Positions 7,718-15,482 of a stretch of DNA of 64,000 nucleotides are shown piece by piece. The position numbers and the translations under genes were made by a program. Where the stretch lies: contig NZ_SSHJ01000021.1 in NCBI RefSeq assembly GCF_005925345.1, positions 23,017-87,016 on the forward strand, in the 5' to 3' direction. Origin of the DNA: Pedobacter ureilyticus. GTDB taxonomy: Bacteria > Bacteroidota > Bacteroidia > Sphingobacteriales > Sphingobacteriaceae. The notes under the pieces are model-generated. The model saw only the letters and a list, made by a program, of their open reading frames with translations, ran no database searches and had not been told where the DNA came from. Numbering within the stretch: the first letter of the stretch is position 1; the number at the start of each line of letters is the position of its first letter.

Positions 7718-8428
7718 ATGAGAAATTCTTTCCTTTTAAAAGTTAGCGGCTTATTTGTTGCTTGCTTTATCACTTTAAATGTAGCTGCTCAAAGCTCAAG
7801 AAGCGTAAACGTAAAAAGCTTTAACAACATCGCAGTTAGCAACGGCATCGATTTGTTTTTAACGCAAGGAAACACCGAAAGTTTGGTTATAAAAGGACAA
7901 GAAGATGTGATTAAAGACGTAGTAATTGAACAAGAAGGAAATAAACTTACTGTTAAATACAAAGATGGCGTAAACTGGAGCCGCTTATTTAAAGGCACTC
8001 AAATTTACGTTTATATCACCTTTAAAAAATTAAACAGCATTTCTGCTTCTGGCGGCAGCGACGTAGAAACGCAAAATACGCTGAACACAGATAAAATGAG
8101 CATCAGATCTTCTGGTGGCGCAGATTTAGACCTAAGCATTGTTTGTAAGGACATTACCATTTCTTCTAGCGGAGGAAGCGACGTAAACTTAAAAGGCTCG
8201 GCAGAAAATATGGTGCTAAATACCAGCGGCGGTAGCGATGTACATGCTTTTGAGTTTAAAGTAAATTATGCTCAGGTTAGCACAAGCGGTGGCTCTGATG
8301 CTAATATTTTTGTAAACAAAGGGTTAACAGCAAGTGCATCCGGCGGTAGCGATATCAGCTACAAAGGAAATGCTGCTTTAAAGAAACTATCGAACTCTAA
8401 AAGCGCAGATATTACACACGTAAATTAA
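7718..8428 (+). CDS. Secreted DUF2807 (head GIN domain) protein
   Basis: A 236-residue exported protein with a signal peptide (residues 1-24, ending NVAAQ). The mature part is a DUF2807 right-handed beta-helix, with SGGSD-type turns repeating about every 20 residues (ASGGSD, SSGGAD, SSGGSD, TSGGSD, TSGGSD, ASGGSD). DUF2807 proteins are common, poorly characterised envelope proteins of Bacteroidota, sometimes labelled putative autotransporter adhesins. The gene stands alone and is followed by a good intrinsic terminator. Function is unknown. Confidence 0.82.
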   Translation: MRNSFLLKVSGLFVACFITLNVAAQSSRSVNVKSFNNIAVSNGIDLFLTQGNTESLVIKGQEDVIKDVVIEQEGNKLTVKYKDGVNWSRLFKGTQIYVYITFKKLNSISASGGSDVETQNTLNTDKMSIRSSGGADLDLSIVCKDITISSSGGSDVNLKGSAENMVLNTSGGSDVHAFEFKVNYAQVSTSGGSDANIFVNKGLTASASGGSDISYKGNAALKKLSNSKSADITHVN

Positions 8429-8478
8429 TCCCGACAGGGATATCCCATAGAAGAACTTAGTTTAGTTAATAGTAAAGC

Positions 8479-8510
8479 GCCAATACTGCGGATGCAGCAT
8501 TGGCCTTTTT
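8479..8510 (+). terminator. Intrinsic terminator after the DUF2807 gene
   Basis: GCCAATACTGC (8479-8489) pairs with GCAGCATTGGC (8494-8504) with one mismatch and is followed by CTTTTT. Confidence 0.7.
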
Positions 8511-8554
8511 ATTATATAAGTTCTTAAATTAGAATGAAGTTATTTTTGAAATTG

Positions 8555-8965
8555 TTATTTCTTAGCATAAGGATAGAAGATGAAATTAGCACCTTCTGGA
8601 ACTATTACAAAAACGCACATAAAATCTTCTGGCTTTTTGTAATTTTTAAGGAAATGCTCCTTTTTTTCGGGCTTAATAATTCCCTTTTCTACAAATTCTT
8701 CTAAAGTAGAAGCTTGTATGGTCCAGTTGGTATTTAATTCTTCTCTTTTTAAAATTACTTCACCTAACTTCACTTCGTGCTGGTGCGCAATAAATATTGG
8801 TGTCGCCGAAATTCCCTCTACCATAATCTCTACTGCCACCTCCTTGATAGATTCTGCGTAAAATTCTAAATCTTTCTCTAAACTTAACAGCGGACTTTGC
8901 TTTTTCTCTTCTTGTTTTTGATCTCCATTTGGATTTAATCCACCTAACAATTCTTCCGATTCCAT
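8555..8965 (-). CDS. Conserved hypothetical protein
   Basis: A 136-residue soluble protein of unknown function with no signal peptide or membrane helix. The first 25 residues are polar and Gln/Lys/Glu-rich, probably disordered. The rest has alternating hydrophobic strands ending in CVFVIVPEGANFIFYPY, faintly like SseB or other small alpha/beta folds, but I do not recognise a family. It starts two bases after the stop of the lipoprotein gene, so the two are almost certainly co-transcribed. Confidence 0.65.
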   Translation of the reverse strand: MESEELLGGLNPNGDQKQEEKKQSPLLSLEKDLEFYAESIKEVAVEIMVEGISATPIFIAHQHEVKLGEVILKREELNTNWTIQASTLEEFVEKGIIKPEKKEHFLKNYKKPEDFMCVFVIVPEGANFIFYPYAKK

Positions 8966-8967
8966 AT

Positions 8968-9525
8968 TTAAAACTTGATTTCGTTCTTATTAATTATAAA
9001 TTTATCATCTGCCAAGCTATCTGTGATCAGATAATATTTACTCTCTTTTTCTTCTATCCGTTTAGCCAATGGATATTCATCAGCGCAATAGTACATGCTG
9101 CCTTTTTTCACCAACTTCCAAGCATTATCTTTAATACTAAAAAGATTGATGCTTGCCCAGCAACTGCTAAACCACTCTGGCCTAAGTAATAACTCCGGAC
9201 GATTATCTCCATCTAAATCTTTAACCAAGTAAAGGTCTGCGCCAATGGCTTCCTTAAAATTTAAAGTTGGCCATTTTTTATTGCTAAATAACACGTTTAT
9301 TTCAAACACCTTCTTTTCCTGCAACGATGGATCTTGCTCTACTTTTGGTTTAATTACAAATGCAGTATCTTTTTCGCTAATGAGCAATGTGTCTATTAAA
9401 ATCGTATCCGCATCAACCATAAAAGTTTTGGTTTTTACTTCTACATTTTTTGTTTCCTTATTTCTACAGGCTAGGCTTAGCCCAATCAACAGCAGTAAAA
9501 AATAATATCGTTTCATCTTTATCAT
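8968..9525 (-). CDS. Hypothetical lipoprotein
   Basis: A 185-residue protein with a lipoprotein signal peptide; the lipobox is LSLAC with the lipid-bearing cysteine at 20. The following residues (RNKETKN) are polar, as in exported Bacteroidota lipoproteins. The middle contains a short FG-GAP-like stretch, DLDGDNRPELLLRPEW, so a small beta-propeller or calcium-binding blade is possible. A second in-frame ATG at 9516 gives an equally good signal peptide. It precedes the 136-residue unknown gene by two bases. No function can be assigned. Confidence 0.65.
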   Translation of the reverse strand: MIKMKRYYFLLLLIGLSLACRNKETKNVEVKTKTFMVDADTILIDTLLISEKDTAFVIKPKVEQDPSLQEKKVFEINVLFSNKKWPTLNFKEAIGADLYLVKDLDGDNRPELLLRPEWFSSCWASINLFSIKDNAWKLVKKGSMYYCADEYPLAKRIEEKESKYYLITDSLADDKFIINKNEIKF

Positions 9526-9564
9526 AAAGTTCGGATATTTAATTCACTCTGTAACAGCAGCAAA

Positions 9565-10995
9565 TTACTTAAGTTTTAGCAAAACTACATTTTCTACGTG
9601 CTGCGTATGCGGAAACATGTCTACCGGCTTAATGCGGGCTACTTCATATTTTTCAGTTAATAAAGCTAAATCTCTAGCCTGAGTTGCCGCGTTACAACTT
9701 ACGTAAACAATCTTCTCTGCCTCCATTTCCAACAATCGATCTACCACATCTTGGTGCATACCGGCTCTTGGCGGATCGGTGATTACCACATCTGGCTTAC
9801 CATGCTCCGTAATAAAATCTCTAGTAAGGATGTCTTTCATATCGCCAGCGTAGAAAATGGTATTGTCAATTCCGTTGAGCTGAGAATTAAATTTAGCATC
9901 TTCAATAGCAGATGGCACATACTCTACCCCAACTACCTGTTTTGCGCTATGCGCCACAAAATTAGCGATGGTTCCAGCTCCTGTGTATAAATCATAAACC
10001 AGTTCATCACCTTTTAAATCAGCAAATTCTTTAGTGATACGATACAACTCGTAAGCCTGTTCAGAATTAGTTTGATAAAACGACTTGATACCAATTTTAT
10101 ATTTCACAGTTTTGCCATTACCCAAAGGCATTTCTTCGAAAATATGGTCTCGACCTGCGTAAGTAATTACTTCTTGGTCGAAGATGGTATCGTTCTTTTT
10201 ATGGTTTACAATATATTGTAATGATGTAATTTCAGGGAAATTGGTTTTCAGAAACTCCATCAACCCGTCTATATGCCCCTGCTCGGCATAAGCAAAAACA
10301 ACGCCCACCATAACTTCTCCAGTACTTGAGGTACGAATAATTAGGTTACGCATTTCTCCCTCGTGGTTACGCAAATCATAGAAACTTAAGCTGTGTTGCA
10401 GTGCATAATCACGAACCTTTAAACGAATTTGGTTACTTGGATCGGCCTGTAGATAGCAGTGTTCTATATCCAAAATTTTATCAAATCTGCCTGGAACGTG
10501 AAAACCAAGAGCGTTCATCTGTCTACCTTCGGCTTCTTCGGCCATATCTGTGGCATCTAACCAACGCTTATTAGAAAACGTATATTCTAATTTATTACGG
10601 TAATATTGATTTTGATCTGAACCTAAAACAGGCTCGATATCGCTAACATCAACTTTACCTAAACGTTGCAAAGCCGATTCTACACTTTTTTGCTTATAAG
10701 TTAGCTGCGCACTGTACTGCATGTGTTGCCACTTGCAACCGCCACAGGTACCAAAATGTTTACAAAATGCTTCTTGTCGCAAAGCGGATGGAGTATGCAA
10801 AGTTTCAATAATCGCTTCTGCAAAGTTTTTCTTTTTCTTTACCAAACGCACATCAACTACATCGCCAGGAACCGCCTTATCTACGAAGATTACCAATTCA
10901 TCAGCTTTGCCTACTCCTTTGCCTTCCTCGGCGATATCAATAATACTTAAACCAGAAATCCTGATAGGTTCAGTATTTTTTCTTTTTCTGCTCAT
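9565..10995 (-). CDS. rlmD: 23S rRNA (uracil-5-)-methyltransferase RlmD
   Basis: A 476-residue RumA/RlmD enzyme that makes m5U in 23S rRNA using S-adenosylmethionine. An N-terminal TRAM-type OB fold (about 8-66) is followed by the iron-sulfur cysteines Cys78, Cys84, Cys87 and Cys180. The methyltransferase domain has YDLYTGAGTIA (334-344), DPPRAG (407-412) and the catalytic Cys434 (YVSCN). Among RlmC/RlmD/TrmA relatives the exact uridine is not certain from sequence alone. A -7 box ends six bases before the ATG, predicting a leaderless or nearly leaderless mRNA. Confidence 0.9.
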   Translation of the reverse strand: MSRKRKNTEPIRISGLSIIDIAEEGKGVGKADELVIFVDKAVPGDVVDVRLVKKKKNFAEAIIETLHTPSALRQEAFCKHFGTCGGCKWQHMQYSAQLTYKQKSVESALQRLGKVDVSDIEPVLGSDQNQYYRNKLEYTFSNKRWLDATDMAEEAEGRQMNALGFHVPGRFDKILDIEHCYLQADPSNQIRLKVRDYALQHSLSFYDLRNHEGEMRNLIIRTSSTGEVMVGVVFAYAEQGHIDGLMEFLKTNFPEITSLQYIVNHKKNDTIFDQEVITYAGRDHIFEEMPLGNGKTVKYKIGIKSFYQTNSEQAYELYRITKEFADLKGDELVYDLYTGAGTIANFVAHSAKQVVGVEYVPSAIEDAKFNSQLNGIDNTIFYAGDMKDILTRDFITEHGKPDVVITDPPRAGMHQDVVDRLLEMEAEKIVYVSCNAATQARDLALLTEKYEVARIKPVDMFPHTQHVENVVLLKLK

Positions 10996-11000
10996 TGCCG

Positions 11001-11008
11001 CAAATATA
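11001..11008 (-). promoter_or_regulatory. -7 promoter box of rlmD, adjacent to the start codon
   Basis: On the minus strand TATATTTG is followed by CGGCA and then the ATG at 10995. With initiation normally five to seven bases after the box, the transcript would begin at or next to the start codon. Confidence 0.55.
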
Positions 11009-11144
11009 CGAGGATTGTACGACAGAATGATTGAGTTTTAAATGATTGGATGAGTAAATAGCTGCGACAGCAGATAAAAGTTTAGGCATAACAATAGCAA
11101 GCAGGTAGTAACCTGAAATATAAAGTAGAAATTAATGACTTAAC

Positions 11145-11255
11145 TTAACCTTCAAAGATGCTCAGAATTAATCCCAAAACACCATCAGCAAGATTGAAAT
11201 TCATGTCAAACTGTTCATCTACCCTTACAGAAATCTCTAACACTTCTTGACTCAT
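11145..11255 (-). CDS. Possible 36-residue peptide
   Basis: An ATG at 11255 opens 36 codons ending in TAA, beginning MSQEVLEISVRVDEQ and ending LGLILSIFEG. A TAGATTTG box on the minus strand (11282-11275) lies 19 bases before the ATG, which suits a short leader. There is no recognised family. The amphipathic, acidic composition is protein-like, but such a short frame could be chance. Confidence 0.3.
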   Translation of the reverse strand: MSQEVLEISVRVDEQFDMNFNLADGVLGLILSIFEG

Positions 11256-11336
11256 AATTATAATGCTACAACTACAAATCTAACAAATTTGAACCAAAAA
11301 CTAAATCGGTATAATGTTATTTTTATGTTAATTATA

Positions 11337-11400
11337 TTTAGCCACAGATGCACAGATTACTTTTTTACGATAGTATGAAATCTGCGTATCTGTGGCTAAA
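11337..11400. repeat. Inverted repeat upstream of copA
   Basis: Two 22-base arms (11337-11358 and 11379-11400) match as inverted copies with two mismatches. The core is AGCCACAGATGCACAGAT, and the loop is 20 bases. From general memory, similar 'gccacagatgcacagat' palindromes are dispersed in Bacteroidota genomes. It may be a dispersed repeat or a hairpin rather than a copper operator. Confidence 0.6.
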
Positions 11401-11452
11401 AACATATAAATGTTCTAGGAAATGATGTAACGTACTTAGAACCGCCTCAAAG

Positions 11453-11460
11453 TAATTTTG
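11453..11460 (+). promoter_or_regulatory. -7 promoter box of copA
   Basis: TAATTTTG matches TAnnTTTG, 18 bases before the ATG at 11479. An in-frame TTG at 11458 lies inside this box, which argues against using that upstream start. Confidence 0.5.
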
Positions 11461-11478
11461 CATTATCAAAAGAAGATC

Positions 11479-13899
11479 ATGAAAGCTGAAAATCCAATAT
11501 ATATTCCTTTAGAAAATGTAGATAGCGAACATTGTGCGCTGATTGTTGATAAAGGTTTGGCAGAAATCAAAGAGATCAATTCCCACAGCGTGGAACTGAA
11601 TAACCATAGAGCCGTTGTTACTGCAAAGAAGTATCCTGAAGAAGCAGTACAAGCGGCGGTGAAACAGATTAGAGATTTAGGTTATGAAGTTACTACCATA
11701 AAACAAACATTTTCAGTAACCAATATGTCTTGTGCTTCTTGTGCGGCAAACACAGAAGCTACATTGAATAATCAGGTTGGTGTAGTAAAAGCTGAAGTAA
11801 ATTACGCCAATACTTCAGCGAAAGTAGAATACATTCCGAGTTTGGTTACGGCACAGCAGTTGAAAGAAGCGGTTCAGGCGGCTGGTTATGATCTGTTGAT
11901 TAATGACAGTAACGAAGCCAAAGAATCATTGGCTAATATTAAAGCCAATCAATATCAAGCATTACGAAAAAAAGTGATTGGAGCTTTAATTCTAGCGGTT
12001 CCACTCTTCGTAATCGGAATGTTTTTCATGGATATGCCTTACGCAGATTACATCATGTGGCTTTTATCTACCCCTATGGTTTTTATTTACGGCAAGCAGT
12101 TTTTTATCGGTGCTTGGAAACAGGCCAAACATCGTTCTGCTAATATGGATACCTTAGTTGCCATCAGTACCGGAACAGCCTATATCTACAGCGTATTCAT
12201 TACACTCTTTCCAGAATTTATGCATCGAATGGGCATCCATTCTCATGTTTATTTTGAGGCCGCTGGGATAGTGATTGCCTTTATCCTTTTGGGTAAACTT
12301 CTTGAAGAAAAAGCAAAAGGAAATACCTCTTCGGCAATTAAAAAACTGATTGGTTTACAGCCAAAACACGTTACTATAGTTCATAATAACGGGCATCAAA
12401 TGCAGATTTCGATAAGTGCAGTAAAAGCAGGCGACATCCTTTTAGTGAAGCCGGGAGAGGGTATTGCTGTTGACGGCTCTGTAGTTAGTGGTAGTTCATA
12501 CGTTGATGAAAGCATGATTAGCGGAGAACCTATTCCCGTTTCTAAAACTGAAGGATCTGAAGTATTTGCAGGTACTATTAACCAAAAAGGAAGCTTCCAA
12601 TTTAAGGCCGAAAAAGTAGGCAGTGACACCATACTGGCCCACATTATTAAAATGGTAGAAGATGCACAGGGCAGTAAAGCGCCCGTGCAGAAATTGGTAG
12701 ATAAAATTGCTGCTGTTTTTGTTCCTGTGGTAATGGGTATTGCGATTTTAAGTTTACTTCTTTGGGGTATTTTAGGAGGAGAAAATGGTTTAAGCCAAGG
12801 CATTGTCGCTTTTGTAACGGTTTTGGTCATCGCCTGTCCGTGCGCTTTAGGTTTGGCAACGCCCACTGCCATTATGGTGGGCGTGGGCAAAGGAGCAGAA
12901 AAAGGTATTTTAATTAAGGATGCCGAAAGTTTAGAGCTGGCCAAAAAAGTAAATGCGATTATCTTAGATAAAACGGGAACCATTACCGAAGGCAAGCCAA
13001 GGGTAACGGCCATTAAATGGTTCGAGGAGTTTAGCGAAAAACACCAGCAAATTCTTTACAGCATTGAGAAATCATCAGAACATCCTTTGGCAGATGCAAT
13101 TACAGAACACTTAAAAGATAGCTCGCATTTTTTAAAAGACATTGCCATAGAAAATATTAGCGGGCAAGGCATTGAAGGAAAATACGATCAACACACTTAT
13201 ATTATAGGAAATGAACTTTTAGCTGCAGAAAGAAATATTGAAATATCTGCAGCAGCTAAAAACTGGATTGACCAACAATTGAATAGCGCACAAACGGTAG
13301 CTCTTTTCTGTGATAACAAAAAAATATTAGCAGCTATTGCGATTGCCGATCAAATTAAAGCTACCTCTCAACAAGCGGTGCAGCAATTACAAAAAGATGG
13401 CATTACGGTTTATATGCTAACTGGAGATAACCAACAGACAGCCAAAGCTGTTGCCGATAAGCTTAGTATTGATGAATATAGGGCGAACGTATTACCAGCA
13501 GACAAAGCAGCTTTTGTAAAAACATTACAGCAAAAAGGCAAAGTGGTAGCTATGGTTGGCGACGGCATTAACGACAGCACTGCACTTGCGCAAGCAGATG
13601 TAAGCATTGCGATGGGCAAAGGAAGTGACATAGCCATGGACGTAGCTAAGATGACCATTATTTCTTCTGACTTGACTAAAATTCCTGAGGCGATACAGCT
13701 ATCAAAAAATACGGTGCAGGCTATCAAACAAAACTTATTTTGGGCGTTTATTTACAATGTTGTCGGCATACCTATTGCAGCTGGCATATTGTTTCCGATC
13801 AATGGATTTTTATTAGACCCCATGTGGGCCGGAGCAGCGATGGCGTTAAGCTCGGTAAGCGTGGTAAGCAATAGCTTGAGATTGAAATGGAAGAAATAA
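11479..13899 (+). CDS. copA: Copper-exporting P-type ATPase
   Basis: An 806-residue P1B-type ATPase that exports Cu+ across the inner membrane. From the N-terminus: a heavy-metal-associated-like domain with only a lone cysteine (DSEHCAL, about 16-22), a second HMA domain with Cys85-Ala-Ser-Cys88, eight predicted membrane segments, the metal-selecting CPC (453-455), phosphorylation site DKTGT (Asp497), the SEHP histidine of P1B pumps, and GDGIND (694-699). The ATG at 11479 is preferred over TTG 11458 because a -7 box covers that TTG. A small HMA chaperone gene follows 81 bases downstream. Copper rather than silver specificity is by family. Confidence 0.93.
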   Translation: MKAENPIYIPLENVDSEHCALIVDKGLAEIKEINSHSVELNNHRAVVTAKKYPEEAVQAAVKQIRDLGYEVTTIKQTFSVTNMSCASCAANTEATLNNQVGVVKAEVNYANTSAKVEYIPSLVTAQQLKEAVQAAGYDLLINDSNEAKESLANIKANQYQALRKKVIGALILAVPLFVIGMFFMDMPYADYIMWLLSTPMVFIYGKQFFIGAWKQAKHRSANMDTLVAISTGTAYIYSVFITLFPEFMHRMGIHSHVYFEAAGIVIAFILLGKLLEEKAKGNTSSAIKKLIGLQPKHVTIVHNNGHQMQISISAVKAGDILLVKPGEGIAVDGSVVSGSSYVDESMISGEPIPVSKTEGSEVFAGTINQKGSFQFKAEKVGSDTILAHIIKMVEDAQGSKAPVQKLVDKIAAVFVPVVMGIAILSLLLWGILGGENGLSQGIVAFVTVLVIACPCALGLATPTAIMVGVGKGAEKGILIKDAESLELAKKVNAIILDKTGTITEGKPRVTAIKWFEEFSEKHQQILYSIEKSSEHPLADAITEHLKDSSHFLKDIAIENISGQGIEGKYDQHTYIIGNELLAAERNIEISAAAKNWIDQQLNSAQTVALFCDNKKILAAIAIADQIKATSQQAVQQLQKDGITVYMLTGDNQQTAKAVADKLSIDEYRANVLPADKAAFVKTLQQKGKVVAMVGDGINDSTALAQADVSIAMGKGSDIAMDVAKMTIISSDLTKIPEAIQLSKNTVQAIKQNLFWAFIYNVVGIPIAAGILFPINGFLLDPMWAGAAMALSSVSVVSNSLRLKWKK

Positions 13900-13980
13900 C
13901 AATTACTTGATTGTTGTATTGCCGAATTGCTAGAAAATTATTTAATCATTTACTTATTCAAAATTCAATTATTATAAAAC

Positions 13981-14190
13981 ATGGAAACTTTAAAATTTAA
14001 AACAACCATAAACTGTGGTGCATGTGTGGCTAAAGTTACACCGGTACTCAACGAACAAGAAAACGTCAACAACTGGTCGGTAGATACAGAAAACCCCAAC
14101 AAGATTTTAACTGTTGAAGGCGAAAATATAGACGAAACTGATTTGGTAAAATCTTTATCTAAAATTGGGTATAAGGCTGAAAAAATTTAG
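13981..14190 (+). CDS. CopZ-like heavy-metal-binding chaperone
   Basis: A 69-residue heavy-metal-associated domain. The metal loop is NCGACVAKV (11-19; Cys12 and Cys15), with Gly-Ala between the cysteines. The rest follows the ferredoxin-like beta-alpha-beta-beta-alpha-beta order and ends in GYKAEKI. It lies directly downstream of copA on the same strand, so it probably delivers Cu+ to, or buffers it for, the ATPase in the cytoplasm. The 81-base spacer has no clear terminator. The usual MxC residue is replaced (INCGAC). Confidence 0.82.
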   Translation: METLKFKTTINCGACVAKVTPVLNEQENVNNWSVDTENPNKILTVEGENIDETDLVKSLSKIGYKAEKI

Positions 14191-14196
14191 ACTTTT

Positions 14197-14308
14197 CGTC
14201 ATTTCGAACGAAGAATGAGGAGAATTCTAGCATAATGTAGTTTTAAGTCGTTAGATTTTACTTCGTAGAACTTCGGTTCTCCTCTTGAAAAACTCGTTTG
14301 AAATGACG
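14197..14308. repeat. Palindromic dispersed-repeat element (copy 1)
   Basis: Outer arms CGTCATTTCGAACGA (14197-14211) and TCGTTTGAAATGACG (14294-14308) are inverted copies with one mismatch. Inner arms GAGGAGAA and TTCTCCTC add a second stem. Related sequence occurs at 47993-48072, and a short relative at 63822-63846. It lies between the convergent copZ-like and GDPD-like genes and could also stop transcription. Confidence 0.6.
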
Positions 14309-14326
14309 AACTATTTAAAGTTTGTG

Positions 14327-15223
14327 CTATTTTATCTCCACCATTAAATTAGGATAATCGGTTACAATCCCATCTACGCCTAAGTTTTTAAGGTAGACGA
14401 TATCTTTAACCGTATTAACCGTCCACGGAATAATTTTAATGCCCGCAGCGTGGCACTTATCTACCAAGCTTTTACCTACCAAAGGCATGTATGGGCTGTA
14501 AATTGTTGGGTTAAAACCTAAAGCTTTAATGTTATTTTCGAAATCCTCTTTTTCATCAATTCCTAGAGATGTTGCAATTTCGGGATATTTTTCGTGTAGA
14601 TATTGTAGGCTCCGGATATCGAACGAGTGAATGGTTACCCGTTTTTCTAATTTCTTGGCTTTTACAATTGCCATAATTAGCTCAACATACTCTTCTGGAC
14701 TAGGCTGAAATTCTCCATCGCCCTTGCGGATCAACTTCGTTTCAATATTATAATGCGGTTTTGCCATTTTCTTTCGCTTTGCGGCAAAAAATTCCACTTT
14801 ATCAATTAAATCAGTAAGCAATGGTTTTTCTACCCGAAACTTCTCTTGGTACGGAAAACGAGGATTAGGTTTAGAACCTACATCAAACTGTTTAATTTCC
14901 TCGTAGTTCATTTGGTAGATATTAAAAGACTTTTGGTTTTTAAGTGTGATTTCTTTACCATTCGGTGCCGTGCTAATGGCGTAATTAAAATAGGGCTCTT
15001 GCGATACCACTACCTGCTTGTCTTTCGAAATTACCACCTCCATCTTCAGTGTAGTCGCTCCATTTTCCAAAGCTTTGATCATACCTGGAATGGTGTTTTC
15101 GGGCATCAAACCTCGTGCTCCACGATTGCCTTGCACTTCGAAAGCCGTAGGAACTTTTTTCTGGGCAAATGTTGTAGTAATGGCAACGGCTAACAACAAA
15201 AATGGAAAGATGATCTTATTCAT
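14327..15223 (-). CDS. GDPD-like secreted protein, catalytic residues replaced
   Basis: A 298-residue exported protein (signal peptide 1-20, TTFAQ) with the glycerophosphodiester phosphodiesterase TIM-barrel fold: RGARGLMPENT (34-44), YNIETK, TIHSFD and PWTVNT are all recognisable. The key residues differ from the family pattern. The first catalytic His is Asn33 (GNRGARG), the Glu-x-Asp metal pair is Lys60/Glu62 (TLKMEV), and the His-Asp pair is Gln75-Glu76 (VSQEP). The usual phosphodiesterase reaction is therefore doubtful; a binding role or altered chemistry is more likely. It stands alone, with no glpT/ugp genes beside it. Confidence 0.82.
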   Translation of the reverse strand: MNKIIFPFLLLAVAITTTFAQKKVPTAFEVQGNRGARGLMPENTIPGMIKALENGATTLKMEVVISKDKQVVVSQEPYFNYAISTAPNGKEITLKNQKSFNIYQMNYEEIKQFDVGSKPNPRFPYQEKFRVEKPLLTDLIDKVEFFAAKRKKMAKPHYNIETKLIRKGDGEFQPSPEEYVELIMAIVKAKKLEKRVTIHSFDIRSLQYLHEKYPEIATSLGIDEKEDFENNIKALGFNPTIYSPYMPLVGKSLVDKCHAAGIKIIPWTVNTVKDIVYLKNLGVDGIVTDYPNLMVEIK

Positions 15224-15405
15224 ATATGTTTAATCTTGTTTTCAGTTATCATACGAAATAGCCAGATTATATTCATTTGCATTGGTGTTTCGGCAATCAT
15301 GGCTATTTCATCATATCTAATTTACGGAAGCTTGAACAATTAAGGGCTGTTACAAGTATAATAGTTTTACTCAAAAATTAAGAAACATTAGGGTTCTTAA
15401 AAGCT

Positions 15406-15438
15406 AAAAAAGGATTTCAACTGATGTCGAAATCCCTT
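15406..15438 (-). terminator. Terminator of the DUF4440-like gene
   Basis: On the minus strand AAGGGATTTC pairs with GAAATCCTTT and is followed by a T run. It lies 45 bases past the stop codon at 15483. Confidence 0.6.
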
Positions 15439-15482
15439 AATTTATATTTGATATTTGGTTTCAGAGAAACTTGCTTTGTTTC

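Larger units (their letters stand above)
10996..11478. other. Spacer between rlmD and copA
   Basis: This 483-base gap holds the rlmD promoter box (11001-11008), a possible 36-codon frame (11145-11255, minus), an imperfect inverted repeat (11337-11400) and the copA promoter box (11453-11460). I see nothing else recognisable. Confidence 0.7.

Noticed and set aside
12396..13013. A 205-codon open frame antisense to copA
   Set aside because: It mirrors the codon pattern of copA, has low-complexity composition and no family resemblance; copA motifs run through the same DNA.
13900..13980. An octamer repeat in the copA-copZ spacer
   Set aside because: TTGATTGT, TGTATTGC and CGAATTGC are suggestive, but only three poor units exist, too few to support.
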